NCBI GenBank assembly: GCA_002713215.1
Contig: PAVO01000019.1
Location: 496,001-560,000, forward strand
DNA: 64,000 nt
From: Crocinitomicaceae bacterium
GTDB lineage: Bacteria; Bacteroidota; Bacteroidia; Flavobacteriales_G; Salibacteraceae
Direction: 5' to 3'
A program made the position numbers and the translations under genes. This document shows positions 17,821 to 28,414 of the stretch, one piece after another. Within the stretch, counting starts at the first letter, position 1. Every line of letters starts with the position of its first letter. Under the pieces are notes generated by a model, which saw only the letters and a list, made by a program, of their open reading frames with translations, made no database searches and was not told the DNA's origin.

Positions 17821-19165
17821 CTTGTATACCAACGAATTTGTCAAAAATAGGAGCGAAGATGGGTAAACACAGAATGCTTAGTATGGGTACTACCGGAATT
17901 CGAAATCGTGCATCCACCTCGGTTATACTTGATACGAGTGCAATATAGATTAGGAGGGAAAGGAGAAGTCCGAAAATTTTGAAGTCTCTTGTTAGCCAAT
18001 ATTTTAATGAAAACAAGATTCCTAAATATGTAATTAACAGAATGAATGCTTGAATTGCAACGAGAAACAGGGTTGTCGTATCCGAGTTGTTCAAGGTTTT
18101 TTGAAGAAGGTTTCCTTTAGACCTGTTTTCTACCGATGCCATAGCAGCATGTACGTTATCTGCTTTCAACTGAAAATTAAAATAACTGCGCATAGGCTTT
18201 ATAAAGAACATGATGGTCGAGGTGGCCCACATCTTTAAAAACGCTTCGGGGTAGGTACTTATCACTCTCTTGGTTTCGGCCCTGGCAAATGAAATAAATG
18301 GAGGAATTGCTCCGGGATCACCAACAAAGTCAAGCCCGGCTAAACTGTCATTTCTATACTCCATTTCTATTGATTTCTGAGGTTTATCCTCTGCCAGGGA
18401 ACGAACTTGTGTCGATGTATGAAACAAAAGGTTTACTTCTGAGATACTTGAGAAGAATGGGTTCCCAAAGATTACATGATTTCTATAGATCCACGGGCCA
18501 ATAAAGACTCCGATTATTACCGCATGAACCAAAAACGTTTTTATTCTTCTGGTGATACCAAACCCCGAGAAAAGAAAATAGCCCAGAGGAATTATAATTA
18601 TGAAGTAGAAAGTTATGGGGCGGGTCAATGTGGCTAATGCCATTAGTATAACACTTGCGGTAACGGCGTCCTCTTCCTTGAATTTTATGCCTTTAACAGC
18701 ATAATAGACGGATATTGTCAGGAGCAACGTGTATAAACTCTCGGAGGCAACTACGTTACCCATATATATACTGGGCAAATTGATGGCGACGAGAATTCCA
18801 GCCAAAACGTTTACCGATCTGTTTCTACCTATGATGTCCGCAATTTGGTAAGTGACCAATGCTGTAGACGCACCTAGCAATGCCTGAACAAAAACAATCC
18901 ATTTACCAGCAAGCTGTGCCAAATGAAAAAGAAGAATAAAAGCCGGATAGATTGGGGTACGTGTGCTATCAGGGGTTTGAGGTTCTATCAGGCTTTGGCT
19001 AAAAACCTGATCCTGATACAGGTTTTTTGCAATGTTTAGGTACCCCCAGGAATCATATTGGTATATACTGTCCGGGTTAGTTTGTTGGATGTAAACCGTA
19101 TAGCCAATTCGAAGAATAAATGCCAGAATAAAAACAAACAGACCAGGGTAACGAAACAAGAACAA
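17813..19165 (-). CDS. GT-C (family 39/ArnT-like) membrane glycosyltransferase
   Basis: Polytopic inner-membrane enzyme using a polyprenyl-phosphate-linked sugar. The N-terminus has a first membrane helix followed by a periplasmic loop with the acidic motif (QYDSWGYLNIAKNLY) and TRTPIYPAFILLFHL, as in PMT/ArnT-like transferases. About ten hydrophobic segments follow. The start appears to be TTG at 19165, since no ATG lies near and the -7 box at 19176-19183 is 10 bases upstream. Acceptor and sugar are unknown. Confidence 0.8.
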   Translation of the reverse strand: MFLFRYPGLFVFILAFILRIGYTVYIQQTNPDSIYQYDSWGYLNIAKNLYQDQVFSQSLIEPQTPDSTRTPIYPAFILLFHLAQLAGKWIVFVQALLGASTALVTYQIADIIGRNRSVNVLAGILVAINLPSIYMGNVVASESLYTLLLTISVYYAVKGIKFKEEDAVTASVILMALATLTRPITFYFIIIIPLGYFLFSGFGITRRIKTFLVHAVIIGVFIGPWIYRNHVIFGNPFFSSISEVNLLFHTSTQVRSLAEDKPQKSIEMEYRNDSLAGLDFVGDPGAIPPFISFARAETKRVISTYPEAFLKMWATSTIMFFIKPMRSYFNFQLKADNVHAAMASVENRSKGNLLQKTLNNSDTTTLFLVAIQAFILLITYLGILFSLKYWLTRDFKIFGLLLSLLIYIALVSSITEVDARFRIPVVPILSILCLPIFAPIFDKFVGIQDE

Positions 19166-19175
19166 GGGGTTTGTT

Positions 19176-19183
19176 CAAAGGTA
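19176..19183 (-). promoter_or_regulatory. -7 box of the GT-C/queuosine transporter pair
   Basis: TACCTTTG on the minus strand, exact TAnnTTTG, 10 bases before the TTG start at 19165. Confidence 0.4.
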
Positions 19184-19194
19184 ATTTTTCTTGC

Positions 19195-19233
19195 AATAAA
19201 AAATCCCCCTTCGTTTCCAAAGAGGGATTTTCA
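19195..19233 (-). terminator. Rho-independent terminator after groEL
   Basis: On the minus strand AAAATCCCTCTT (19231-19220) pairs with AAGGGGGATTTT (19211-19200), with one G-T pair, and a T-tract follows. It lies about 50 bases past the groEL stop and closes the groES-groEL unit. Confidence 0.8.
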
Positions 19234-19246
19234 AAATATTTAGAGC

Positions 19247-20940
<1,694 letters not shown>

Positions 20941-20954
20941 TTAATTTTTATGAA

Positions 20955-21230
20955 TTAAACGATAGCAAAAATGTCTGACTCTCTCATCATTAAGTAGTCC
21001 TTGCCTTCAAACGAAATTTCACTTCCGCCATATTGCCCATAAAGTACAGAGTCGCCAACTTTAACAGTCATGGGCTCGTCGGGCTTTCCAGTACCTACCG
21101 CTACCACAACTCCTCTTCGTGGTTTTTCTTTAGCCGTATCCGGAATAATAATTCCTCCGGCTGTTTTTTCCTCCGCAGGAGCAGCTTCTACAAGCACTCT
21201 GTCTGCTAGAGGTTTAATATTTATTCCCAT
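20955..21230 (-). CDS. groES: Co-chaperonin GroES (Hsp10)
   Basis: 91-residue lid of the GroEL chamber. The mobile loop is visible ([19 protein letters not shown]), as is the roof segment and the C-terminal [10 protein letters not shown]. It heads the groES-groEL unit. The 190-base region upstream holds an inverted repeat and further TGACA/TGTCA words (see 21322-21380). Confidence 0.97.
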   Translation of the reverse strand: MGINIKPLADRVLVEAAPAEEKTAGGIIIPDTAKEKPRRGVVVAVGTGKPDEPMTVKVGDSVLYGQYGGSEISFEGKDYLMMRESDIFAIV

Positions 21231-21321
21231 TTTAAAATTATTTTAAGTTAGAATTTCAATTCAATTTTTCAATTGCACGCTTTATCATTTCTCATGCCAA
21301 TGGTTTACACGCTTGAATCCT

Positions 21322-21380
21322 TGACATTTTTGCTGACTCCGTACAAAAAAATGTCAGCATGAATGACATACTGACATTTT
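21322..21380 (-). promoter_or_regulatory. Inverted repeat and TGACA/TGTCA cluster between secG and groES
   Basis: AAAATGTCAG (21348-21357) and CTGACATTTT (21371-21380) form a perfect 10-base inverted repeat with a 13-base centre. On the minus strand it is followed by extra Ts, so it may terminate the secG operon. TGACA also occurs at 21364-21368 and 21322-21326, so a heat-shock operator or promoter role is equally possible. Confidence 0.55.
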
Positions 21381-21420
21381 AAGTTTTTAAGATCAGATTT
21401 AACCAATCAATGTTTCTTCA

Positions 21421-21744
21421 CTACTGAGCCGGAGTTGGGGCAGCCTCAGGTGGAGGAAGAATAGTTTCGTTTTCAATGTATTCTTCAATAGAAGATTTCT
21501 TTTCAACTTCTACATTTTCTGTTTTATCACCAACAGCTGCTGCACCAAGGCACAATACCAAAAGACCAATTGCAAGTCCCCAGGTAGCCTTTTCTAAGAA
21601 ATCAGCAGTTCTTTTAACACCAATCACCTGAGTGGTTGACGAAAAGCCACTTGCCAATCCGCCACCTTTTGATTCTTGTACCAATACTACTGCAGTTAGC
21701 AAAATACAGTCAAGAAAAATCAATATAAATATTACTGTAAGCAT
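21421..21744 (-). CDS. secG: Preprotein translocase subunit SecG
   Basis: Two-helix accessory subunit of the SecYEG channel. Helix 1 (residues 3-22) and helix 2 (about 55-72) enclose the conserved ESKGGGLASGFSSTTQVIG. The C-terminal 35 residues are acidic and end in a Pro/Ala tail (PPPEAAPTPAQ). It follows the TPR gene by 5 bases. Confidence 0.95.
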   Translation of the reverse strand: MLTVIFILIFLDCILLTAVVLVQESKGGGLASGFSSTTQVIGVKRTADFLEKATWGLAIGLLVLCLGAAAVGDKTENVEVEKKSSIEEYIENETILPPPEAAPTPAQ

Positions 21745-21749
21745 GTCGT

Positions 21750-22655
21750 TTATTGTTTATTATCAAGCTCTTTTTTGAGGCGCGCAAAGTAATCGCTTTT
21801 TTCCGGATATTTCAAACTTAATTTTTCATAAGTTTTTCGGGCTTTGGAAAGGTTTCCCTGCTTGGCATATATCTTAGCCAAAGTCTCTGTAACGAGGTCT
21901 TCATCCTCCATAAGGCTCATCTTGGCCATATTTTCCGGGGAGAAGAATTCCTGCTTAGGTCGGTTAATAATAATCTTAGTTTCCTTCTCTTCAGATGTAG
22001 AAATGTGCGAAGGATCACTTTTTATGAAGGCCTCTATTAGCTCATCTGGTTTCTTTTCTTCTTGTTTTACCTCGCCTAGTTTTAACCAATCCAGGAGCCC
22101 AAGTTCATTGAAATTGTCATCTTTTGAAACCTGTTCCTCGTTTGTTGCTTTAGCCGGTTCATTTGGTTCTGTGCTTTCTTTCTGTATTTCTACATGGTCT
22201 GCATCCAGAAGAATGGAGGAGGAAACTGCGTGTTGCAGAATTTCTCTTTCCAACTGTTTTCTGGCTATTTCTTCTGTATTTGGCTCTTCCTCTTTCTCGA
22301 AAGAATATTTTTCAAGTGGAGAAGGAACGCTGGTTTGCTTTTTTTGTGTTTGAACTTCTTTGACCTCAATTTCTGCAGGCGATACTTTTAATTCTTCTTC
22401 AACCTCCTCAATTTGTTTAACAATCTGGGGCTGAATTAAATATTGGTAGAGTTTTTTTCTATCTGGTGAAAATACTGCTGTCTTTTTTAATTGAAGTTGG
22501 TAATTGGGATCGGAATTCAACTGGAACTGCTTGGCTTTAAGTTTTTGAAACAAAGCAACCTGAGGATATTGAGCAATTAAAGTGTCTAACTCCTTTCCGG
22601 CACTTAATAGTGCTTCGTTGTCCCGGGCTATTTCAATGATCCTTTGCGTGTTCAC
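21750..22655 (-). CDS. TPR-containing protein of the lptE-secG operon
   Basis: About 301 residues, no signal peptide. The first 60 residues are helical; a long Glu/Lys/Pro-rich, probably disordered middle follows. At the C-terminus lies one TPR-like helix pair (LVTETLAKIYAKQGNLSKARKTYEKLSLKYPEKSDYFARL). The start is taken as the GTG that overlaps the lptE stop (TAGTG) rather than the TTG two codons upstream. The position between lptE and secG is, as I recall, shared by many Bacteroidetes; the function is unknown, possibly a scaffold for envelope assembly. Confidence 0.8.
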   Translation of the reverse strand: MNTQRIIEIARDNEALLSAGKELDTLIAQYPQVALFQKLKAKQFQLNSDPNYQLQLKKTAVFSPDRKKLYQYLIQPQIVKQIEEVEEELKVSPAEIEVKEVQTQKKQTSVPSPLEKYSFEKEEEPNTEEIARKQLEREILQHAVSSSILLDADHVEIQKESTEPNEPAKATNEEQVSKDDNFNELGLLDWLKLGEVKQEEKKPDELIEAFIKSDPSHISTSEEKETKIIINRPKQEFFSPENMAKMSLMEDEDLVTETLAKIYAKQGNLSKARKTYEKLSLKYPEKSDYFARLKKELDNKQ

Positions 22656-23167
22656 TACCAATTGCTTACTGCCTTGTTGAATATTTGTTGAGTCAATAGC
22701 TCATTAATCTCTTTGACCAATTCACTCTCAACCTCGTTCAAAGGCTTGTTGCTGTCGTAATCGGCATATTGAGTAAAACTGGACTCGTAATTTTTGCTTT
22801 CATCCGATTTGTTAACAAACTTAACCTGCACAGTAATGGTTAACCGGTTTTGCGCCGCAATTTCATCAGCTTGTATTCCAACAGGTGCCGTACTATACCC
22901 GGTAATTTTTCCTGAAAACTGCAAATCGCCGTCAGTTTTAACCAGGTCTAAACGAGTTTGTACCAGGAAAATATCGCGAAGGGCTTCTGTAAATTCTTGC
23001 GATAGGGTAGGCTGAGCAAGAGGTGCATAATTTGGAAAAACACTTATTGAAATGGTTTTTACCTTGGTGTAATCAATGGAAGCATCATTAAAGCCGTAGC
23101 TCATTTTACAACCTTGATTTGTTACCAAAAATGAAAGAACTACAACAAGGACTCCAATTTTCTTCAT
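22655..23167 (-). CDS. lptE: LptE-like LPS-assembly lipoprotein
   Basis: 170-residue lipoprotein. The signal peptide ends in a lipobox-like QGC (Cys20). The body has YGFNDASIDYTKVKTISISVFPN and a C-terminal helix pair, the pattern of Bacteroidetes LptE, which would plug the LptD barrel during LPS delivery. Its start overlaps the sigma-54 regulator stop by 4 bases and its stop overlaps the TPR gene start by 1 base. Confidence 0.88.
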   Translation of the reverse strand: MKKIGVLVVVLSFLVTNQGCKMSYGFNDASIDYTKVKTISISVFPNYAPLAQPTLSQEFTEALRDIFLVQTRLDLVKTDGDLQFSGKITGYSTAPVGIQADEIAAQNRLTITVQVKFVNKSDESKNYESSFTQYADYDSNKPLNEVESELVKEINELLTQQIFNKAVSNW

Positions 23168-24420
23168 TTCAGGTCGTATTCTTTAATTTTTCGATATAGG
23201 GTTCTTTCGCTAATCCCTAATTCATTTGCCGCCTGTTTTCTTCTTCCTTTGTATTTACTAAGCGCCTTTGAAATAAGTTCTTTCTCCTTTTCTTCAATGC
23301 TTAAGCTTTCCTCAATTTCCTCATGAATGTTATAAGTGTCATCATTTGGATTTATAATTTGGGGACGTTCAATGGGTTTTGGTACGCTACCGACATTATC
23401 ACGAATCTGAATTGGAGCTTCTGATTCCGATTGAACATCGCTGTAAATCCTATTCAAAATCTGAACATTTTCTTCACTCTGCAGGTTAATTCCATCAGCT
23501 TTTATTCCTTCAACAACCAATTTCTTTAAATCGGTTATTTCCTTCCTCATGTCAAAGAGTACTTTGTATAAAAGCTCTCTGTCAGAAGGTGAATCTCCCG
23601 ATGTTTGATTGTCATAAATCGTTGGTAAATTGGTTCTTTGAAAATTCGGTAAGTAATTCAGAAGCTTGTCCGAATTAATGAGCCTTTCTTTTTCGATGAC
23701 ACTTATTTGCTCCGTTACATTTTTTAATTGACGTATGTTACCAGGCCATCGATAATTCCGTAGCGTATTTTGCGCATCTTCTTCCAGCCGAACCGTTGGC
23801 ATCCGGTACTTTTCAGCAAAATCGGCTGCAAATTTTCTAAACAGCAGGTGAATATCTTCTCTTCGCTCTCTTAAAGGGGGTAATTGAATAGGTACCGTAT
23901 TCAGCCTGTAAAAAAGGTCTTCCCTGAATTTTCCTTTGTCGATGGCGTTAGTAATGTTTACATTGGTTGCCGCTATTATTCTTACGTTGGTTTTTTGAAC
24001 CTTGCTGGATCCAACTTTAATGAATTCGCCGGTTTCCAAGACCCTTAACAATCGAACCTGGGTTTGAACGGGGAGTTCAGCAACCTCGTCTAAAAAAATC
24101 GTTCCTCCGTCGGCGACCTCAAAATATCCCGAGCGGGTACTATGGGCTCCCGTAAACGCCCCTTTTTCGTGGCCGAACAATTCGGAGTCAATGGTACCTT
24201 CAGGAATTGCACCGCAGTTAACTGCAATGTATTTAGAATGTTTTCTGTGGCTGATTTGATGGATGATCTTCGGTATATTTTCCTTCCCGGTTCCTGATTC
24301 TCCAGTAATTAAAACGGACAAGTCGGTTGTTGCAACTTGCATCGACGTGCTAATTGCATGGTCCAGCAACGGGGAGTTCCCGATAATTTCAAAACGCTGT
24401 TTAATCTGTTGAATGTTCAT
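23164..24420 (-). CDS. Sigma-54-dependent Fis-family transcriptional activator without a receiver domain
   Basis: 418 residues. The AAA+ domain begins almost at the N-terminus (Walker A GESGTGKE at 40-47) and contains GAFTGA at 87-92, the loop that touches sigma-54, plus the Walker B GGTIFLDEV. A linker of about 100 residues leads to a Fis-type HTH (KYKGRRKQAANELGISERTLYRKIKEY). No receiver, PAS or GAF domain precedes the AAA+ part, so activation must come through the linker, partner proteins or expression level. It sits between miaB (4-base gap) and lptE (4-base overlap). Targets cannot be told from sequence. Confidence 0.93.
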   Translation of the reverse strand: MNIQQIKQRFEIIGNSPLLDHAISTSMQVATTDLSVLITGESGTGKENIPKIIHQISHRKHSKYIAVNCGAIPEGTIDSELFGHEKGAFTGAHSTRSGYFEVADGGTIFLDEVAELPVQTQVRLLRVLETGEFIKVGSSKVQKTNVRIIAATNVNITNAIDKGKFREDLFYRLNTVPIQLPPLRERREDIHLLFRKFAADFAEKYRMPTVRLEEDAQNTLRNYRWPGNIRQLKNVTEQISVIEKERLINSDKLLNYLPNFQRTNLPTIYDNQTSGDSPSDRELLYKVLFDMRKEITDLKKLVVEGIKADGINLQSEENVQILNRIYSDVQSESEAPIQIRDNVGSVPKPIERPQIINPNDDTYNIHEEIEESLSIEEKEKELISKALSKYKGRRKQAANELGISERTLYRKIKEYDLK

Positions 24421-24424
24421 TGCT

Positions 24425-25855
24425 CTAAACTACTTCTCCTTTTAAAATTGCTGTACTAATGTCTGAAATTTTTACCTGAATATATTCACCGGGTTTAAAG
24501 TTTTCATTTTTAAAAATGACCATGGTATTCTCAGATATACGCCCTTTCCATTCATCAGGATTCTTTTTGGAAGGTCCTTCAACCAGGACCTTTTTGGTTT
24601 TCCCAATAAATCGTCGGTTCAGTTCTTTTTCCTGCTCTTTTTGTAAATTAACAATCTCTGTTAATCTCTTTGATTTAACATCCTCCGATACATTATCATC
24701 GAATTTTCTTTCTGCCAATGTTTTAGGCCTTTCAGAGTATTTATACATGTATGAAAAATCGAACTTAACATCCTTTATTAAAGAAATGGTGTCTTGATGT
24801 TCTTCATCAGTTTCACCGCAAAAACCAGAAATAATATCTGTACTAATAGAGCAATGGGGAATGATTCTGCGAATAGCTTCAATTCGCGTTAAGTACCATT
24901 CTCTTGTATATCCACGATTCATTCTTTTTAATACATCAGAATTACCGGACTGAACCGGTAGATGTATGTAGTTACAAATATTCTCATACTTCGCAATCGT
25001 GTGAAGCACATCGTCGGTCATATCCTTTGGGTGTGAAGTGGAAAACCGAACCCTTAAATCAGGATGAACCTGTGCAACCTTTTCCATGAGTTGAGCAAAA
25101 CTTACTGTTTCCTCGTCAGGGTTCTTAATCTCACCTTTCTTGGTAATATTCCAACGGTAGGAATCTACATTTTGACCCAAAAGCGTTACCTCGCGAAAAC
25201 CATTGTCAAACAACTCTTTGGCTTCCCTGACAATTGTTTCCGGATTTCTGCTACGCTCACGGCCCCTTGTAAATGGAACAACACAAAAGGAACACATGTT
25301 ATCACATCCCCTCATTATCGATATAAAAGAGGAAACACCATTTTCGCCTAGTTTTACTGGGCTTATTTCCGCATAGGTTTCTTCCCTGCTTAAAAGGACA
25401 TTTACCGCTTTTTGACCACTTTCGACATTGGATATGAGGTTAGGTAAATCGCGGTATGAATCCGGACCTGCAACAATGTCTACCAATTTTTCCTCTTCCA
25501 GTAATTGATCTTTCAATCGCTCAGCCATACAGCCAAGAATACCTACAATAAGGTTTTTATTATGCCGTTTCTTGATTCCCTTGTAAAAAGTTAGTCGGTT
25601 TCGAACGGTTTGTTCTGCTTTTTCTCGAATGGAGCAAGTATTAATGAGGACCAAATCTGCAGTTTCAGGTTCCTTTATTGTCTGGTAACCTTCCTGAGTC
25701 AGAATTGAAGCAACGATTTCACTATCTGAAAAATTCATTGCACAACCGTAACTTTCCAGATATACTTTTTTGCTACTGGCAATTGGTGAATTCTTAATGG
25801 TAGCTGTGCCCTGAATTTCTTCGTCAATAACCGTTGAGTTTTTTCCTTCAAACAT
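24425..25855 (-). CDS. miaB: tRNA-2-methylthio-N6-dimethylallyladenosine synthase MiaB
   Basis: Radical-SAM methylthiotransferase acting on i6A37 of tRNAs that read UNN codons. Domains: N-terminal UPF0004 with cluster cysteines ([29 protein letters not shown]), radical SAM core with CDNMCSFC, and a C-terminal TRAM domain ([16 protein letters not shown]). 476 residues, normal. It is the promoter-proximal gene of the operon running to secG. Confidence 0.95.
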   Translation of the reverse strand: MFEGKNSTVIDEEIQGTATIKNSPIASSKKVYLESYGCAMNFSDSEIVASILTQEGYQTIKEPETADLVLINTCSIREKAEQTVRNRLTFYKGIKKRHNKNLIVGILGCMAERLKDQLLEEEKLVDIVAGPDSYRDLPNLISNVESGQKAVNVLLSREETYAEISPVKLGENGVSSFISIMRGCDNMCSFCVVPFTRGRERSRNPETIVREAKELFDNGFREVTLLGQNVDSYRWNITKKGEIKNPDEETVSFAQLMEKVAQVHPDLRVRFSTSHPKDMTDDVLHTIAKYENICNYIHLPVQSGNSDVLKRMNRGYTREWYLTRIEAIRRIIPHCSISTDIISGFCGETDEEHQDTISLIKDVKFDFSYMYKYSERPKTLAERKFDDNVSEDVKSKRLTEIVNLQKEQEKELNRRFIGKTKKVLVEGPSKKNPDEWKGRISENTMVIFKNENFKPGEYIQVKISDISTAILKGEVV

Positions 25856-25889
25856 CTTTCTTCCTCAATAATCAATTCCTACGAGCTGG

Positions 25890-25920
25890 CAAAAGTAGAC
25901 AAAAGAGGGCTGGTGTCAAA
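25890..25920 (-). promoter_or_regulatory. Promoter of the miaB-to-secG operon
   Basis: On the minus strand TTTG (25920-25917), a 19-base spacer, then TACTTTTG (25897-25890). This is the best complete Bacteroidetes promoter in the window, 34 bases before the miaB ATG. Confidence 0.7.
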
Positions 25921-26005
25921 TTGACATGAATGTTTAAATATCTCGCTGTAAATGGGAGTTATAGCGGGTTTGAATTCCAATGAACAGGTTTTTTTTAATG
26001 TTAAA

Positions 26006-26035
26006 TTTTGATGTTTTATATATTCACTTACTTTG
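26006..26035 (+). promoter_or_regulatory. Promoter of topA
   Basis: TTTTG at 26006-26010, 17-base spacer, then TTACTTTG at 26028-26035 followed by CCGCC. It lies about 50 bases before the topA ATG and back to back with the miaB promoter. Confidence 0.5.
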
Positions 26036-26086
26036 CCGCCGTTAAATTCGATCCTATTCGTGGGATATTTAATCTAATTGAACTGC

Positions 26087-28390
26087 ATGAATTTAGTTAT
26101 CGTTGAGTCACCTGCTAAAGCAAAAACAATTGAAAATTTCTTGGGTAAAGATTACGTGGTTAAATCCAGTTTTGGACACGTAAGAGATTTAGCTAAAAAG
26201 AATTTTGGAATTGATGTCGAAAACAATTTTGAACCTACCTACGATGTTTTAGCGGATAAGAAATCAGTGATTAAAGATTTGAAATCACTAGCCAAGAAAT
26301 CAGATATGGTTTGGTTAGCAACGGATGAGGATCGGGAAGGGGAGGCCATTAGCTGGCATTTATTCGAAACCCTGGGATTGAAAAAAGATAGCACTCAACG
26401 TATTGTATTTCATGAGATTACAAAGTCGGCGATACTCAAAGCTATTGACGCACCCAGAAAAATAGATCAAAACTTAGTAGACGCGCAACAAGCGAGAAGG
26501 GTGTTGGATCGATTGGTTGGTTTTGAGCTGTCACCTGTTTTATGGAAAAAAGTTAAACCTTCTTTATCAGCAGGAAGGGTTCAGTCTGTTACGGTTCGAC
26601 TTATTGTTGAGCGGGAAAGAGAAATTGAAAAATTTGTTCCTACTTCGTCGTTCAAGGTCAGTGCTGAATTCTTAGTGGACAGCAAGAGTGTATTAAAGGC
26701 AGAACTTCCCAAAAGGTTAAAAAGTGAGGAAGAAGCAAATACATTTCTGAATTCTTGTAAGGGGGCAACTTATGAGATTGAAAAGAAAGATGTTAAGCCA
26801 TTAAAAAGAAATCCGGCACCACCCTTTACTACTTCCACACTACAACAAGAAGCTTCTCGGAAACTCGGTTTTTCTGTGCAGCAGACCATGGTTGTTGCTC
26901 AAAAATTGTACGAAGCGGGCCGCATAACCTATATGAGAACCGATTCAGTTAATCTTTCGGATCTTGCTATAAATGAAGCTAGAAATGAAATTCATGCCGC
27001 CTATGGTGAGAAATATGCTTTCGAAAGGCATTATGCTACTAAAACCAAAGGAGCACAAGAGGCACATGAGGCTATTCGTCCAACGAATTTTGCCGCTCAT
27101 TCTGTAAGTGCCGACCGAAATGAAGAGAGGTTATATTCATTGATCTGGCAACGGGCCATTGCAAGTCAAATGGCCAGTGCAGAAATTGAAAAAACAACAG
27201 TGACCATTGGAATAAGTGGCTCCGAAGAAAAGTTGAGGGCCACTGGGGAAGTACTAACATTCGATGGCTTTATTAAGGTATATACCGAAGGAAATGATGA
27301 TGAGGGAGAGGATGATAAAAGTGGAATGCTTCCTCCAATTAAGGTTGGTGACCAGCTGCAGTTAGAATCGCTAAAGGCGGTTGAACGATTTGCGAATCAC
27401 CCCCCGAGGTATACAGAGGCCAGTTTGGTTAAACAACTAGAAACATTGGGAATTGGCCGCCCTTCTACTTATGCACCTACCATATCAACTGTTCAAAAGC
27501 GCGGGTACATAGAAAAAAAGGAAAAGGAAGGAACTGAACGCAATTATGCGGTTTTAGAATTAGTGAATGGTGATGTAAGTAAATCGATAAAAACCGAAAT
27601 TACTGGCGCAGAAAAGAAGAAGTTGTTCCCTTCGGATATAGGAATTGTTGTAACTGATTTTTTAATGGACCATTTTCCCAATGTGATGGACTATGGATTT
27701 ACTGCCGAAGCGGAAAAGGAATTTGATAGCATTGCACAGGGACAGAAACAATGGAACGAGATGATCGGCCGTTTTTATGGCCCATTCAAGGAAAATATTG
27801 AAGTTACTTTAAAAGAAGAAGGTCGAGCTACCGGAGAACGTTTGTTGGGTGTAGACCCAAAGAGCGGCAGAAATATATATGCACGTATTGGTCGCTTTGG
27901 ACCAATGGTTCAGATTGGAAATGTGGAAGATGAAGAAAAGCCAAAGTTTGCAAAAATTACAGGAGATTCTTCCATAACCAGTATTACCCTTGAAGAAGCT
28001 CTTGAACTTTTTAAAATGCCCAAGGATTTAGGCGAATTCGAGGATAAGAAAGTTGTTGTAGGTATTGGGAGGTTTGGCCCATACGTAAGACACAACAGCA
28101 AGTTTGTCTCTCTTGGAAAGACAGACCCTCATTCCGTCAATCTGGAGCAGGCAATTGAACTTATTCTTGCTAAGCGTGAGGCTGATGCTAATAAAATAAT
28201 TCGGGAATTTGAAGAAAATGCAGATGTTTCGGTACTAAACGGCAGGTGGGGACCGTACATTAAGGTAGGGAAACAAAATGTGAAAATCCCAAAGGATGTT
28301 GACCCAACGAGTCTTACACTGGAAGATTGTTTAAAACTCGCTAAAAACGCTCCCGCCAAAAGGAAGTTTTCGAAGAAAAAAAGCAAGTAG
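26087..28390 (+). CDS. topA: DNA topoisomerase I (type IA)
   Basis: Relaxes negatively supercoiled DNA by single-strand passage. 767 residues from the ATG at 26087; an in-frame TTG 9 bases upstream is less likely. Seen: the Toprim start LVIVESPAKAKTIENFLG and ATDEDREGEAISWH, the catalytic Tyr282 in GRITYMRTDSVNL, and the core PSTYAPTISTVQKRGYIE. Instead of Cys4 zinc ribbons, the C-terminus has three repeats built on GRFGP or GRWGP (about 590-745), the zinc-free TopA type, and a basic tail. Confidence 0.96.
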   Translation: MNLVIVESPAKAKTIENFLGKDYVVKSSFGHVRDLAKKNFGIDVENNFEPTYDVLADKKSVIKDLKSLAKKSDMVWLATDEDREGEAISWHLFETLGLKKDSTQRIVFHEITKSAILKAIDAPRKIDQNLVDAQQARRVLDRLVGFELSPVLWKKVKPSLSAGRVQSVTVRLIVEREREIEKFVPTSSFKVSAEFLVDSKSVLKAELPKRLKSEEEANTFLNSCKGATYEIEKKDVKPLKRNPAPPFTTSTLQQEASRKLGFSVQQTMVVAQKLYEAGRITYMRTDSVNLSDLAINEARNEIHAAYGEKYAFERHYATKTKGAQEAHEAIRPTNFAAHSVSADRNEERLYSLIWQRAIASQMASAEIEKTTVTIGISGSEEKLRATGEVLTFDGFIKVYTEGNDDEGEDDKSGMLPPIKVGDQLQLESLKAVERFANHPPRYTEASLVKQLETLGIGRPSTYAPTISTVQKRGYIEKKEKEGTERNYAVLELVNGDVSKSIKTEITGAEKKKLFPSDIGIVVTDFLMDHFPNVMDYGFTAEAEKEFDSIAQGQKQWNEMIGRFYGPFKENIEVTLKEEGRATGERLLGVDPKSGRNIYARIGRFGPMVQIGNVEDEEKPKFAKITGDSSITSITLEEALELFKMPKDLGEFEDKKVVVGIGRFGPYVRHNSKFVSLGKTDPHSVNLEQAIELILAKREADANKIIREFEENADVSVLNGRWGPYIKVGKQNVKIPKDVDPTSLTLEDCLKLAKNAPAKRKFSKKKSK

Positions 28391-28414
28391 TTTTGATTCG
28401 GAAATTACCTTGCT

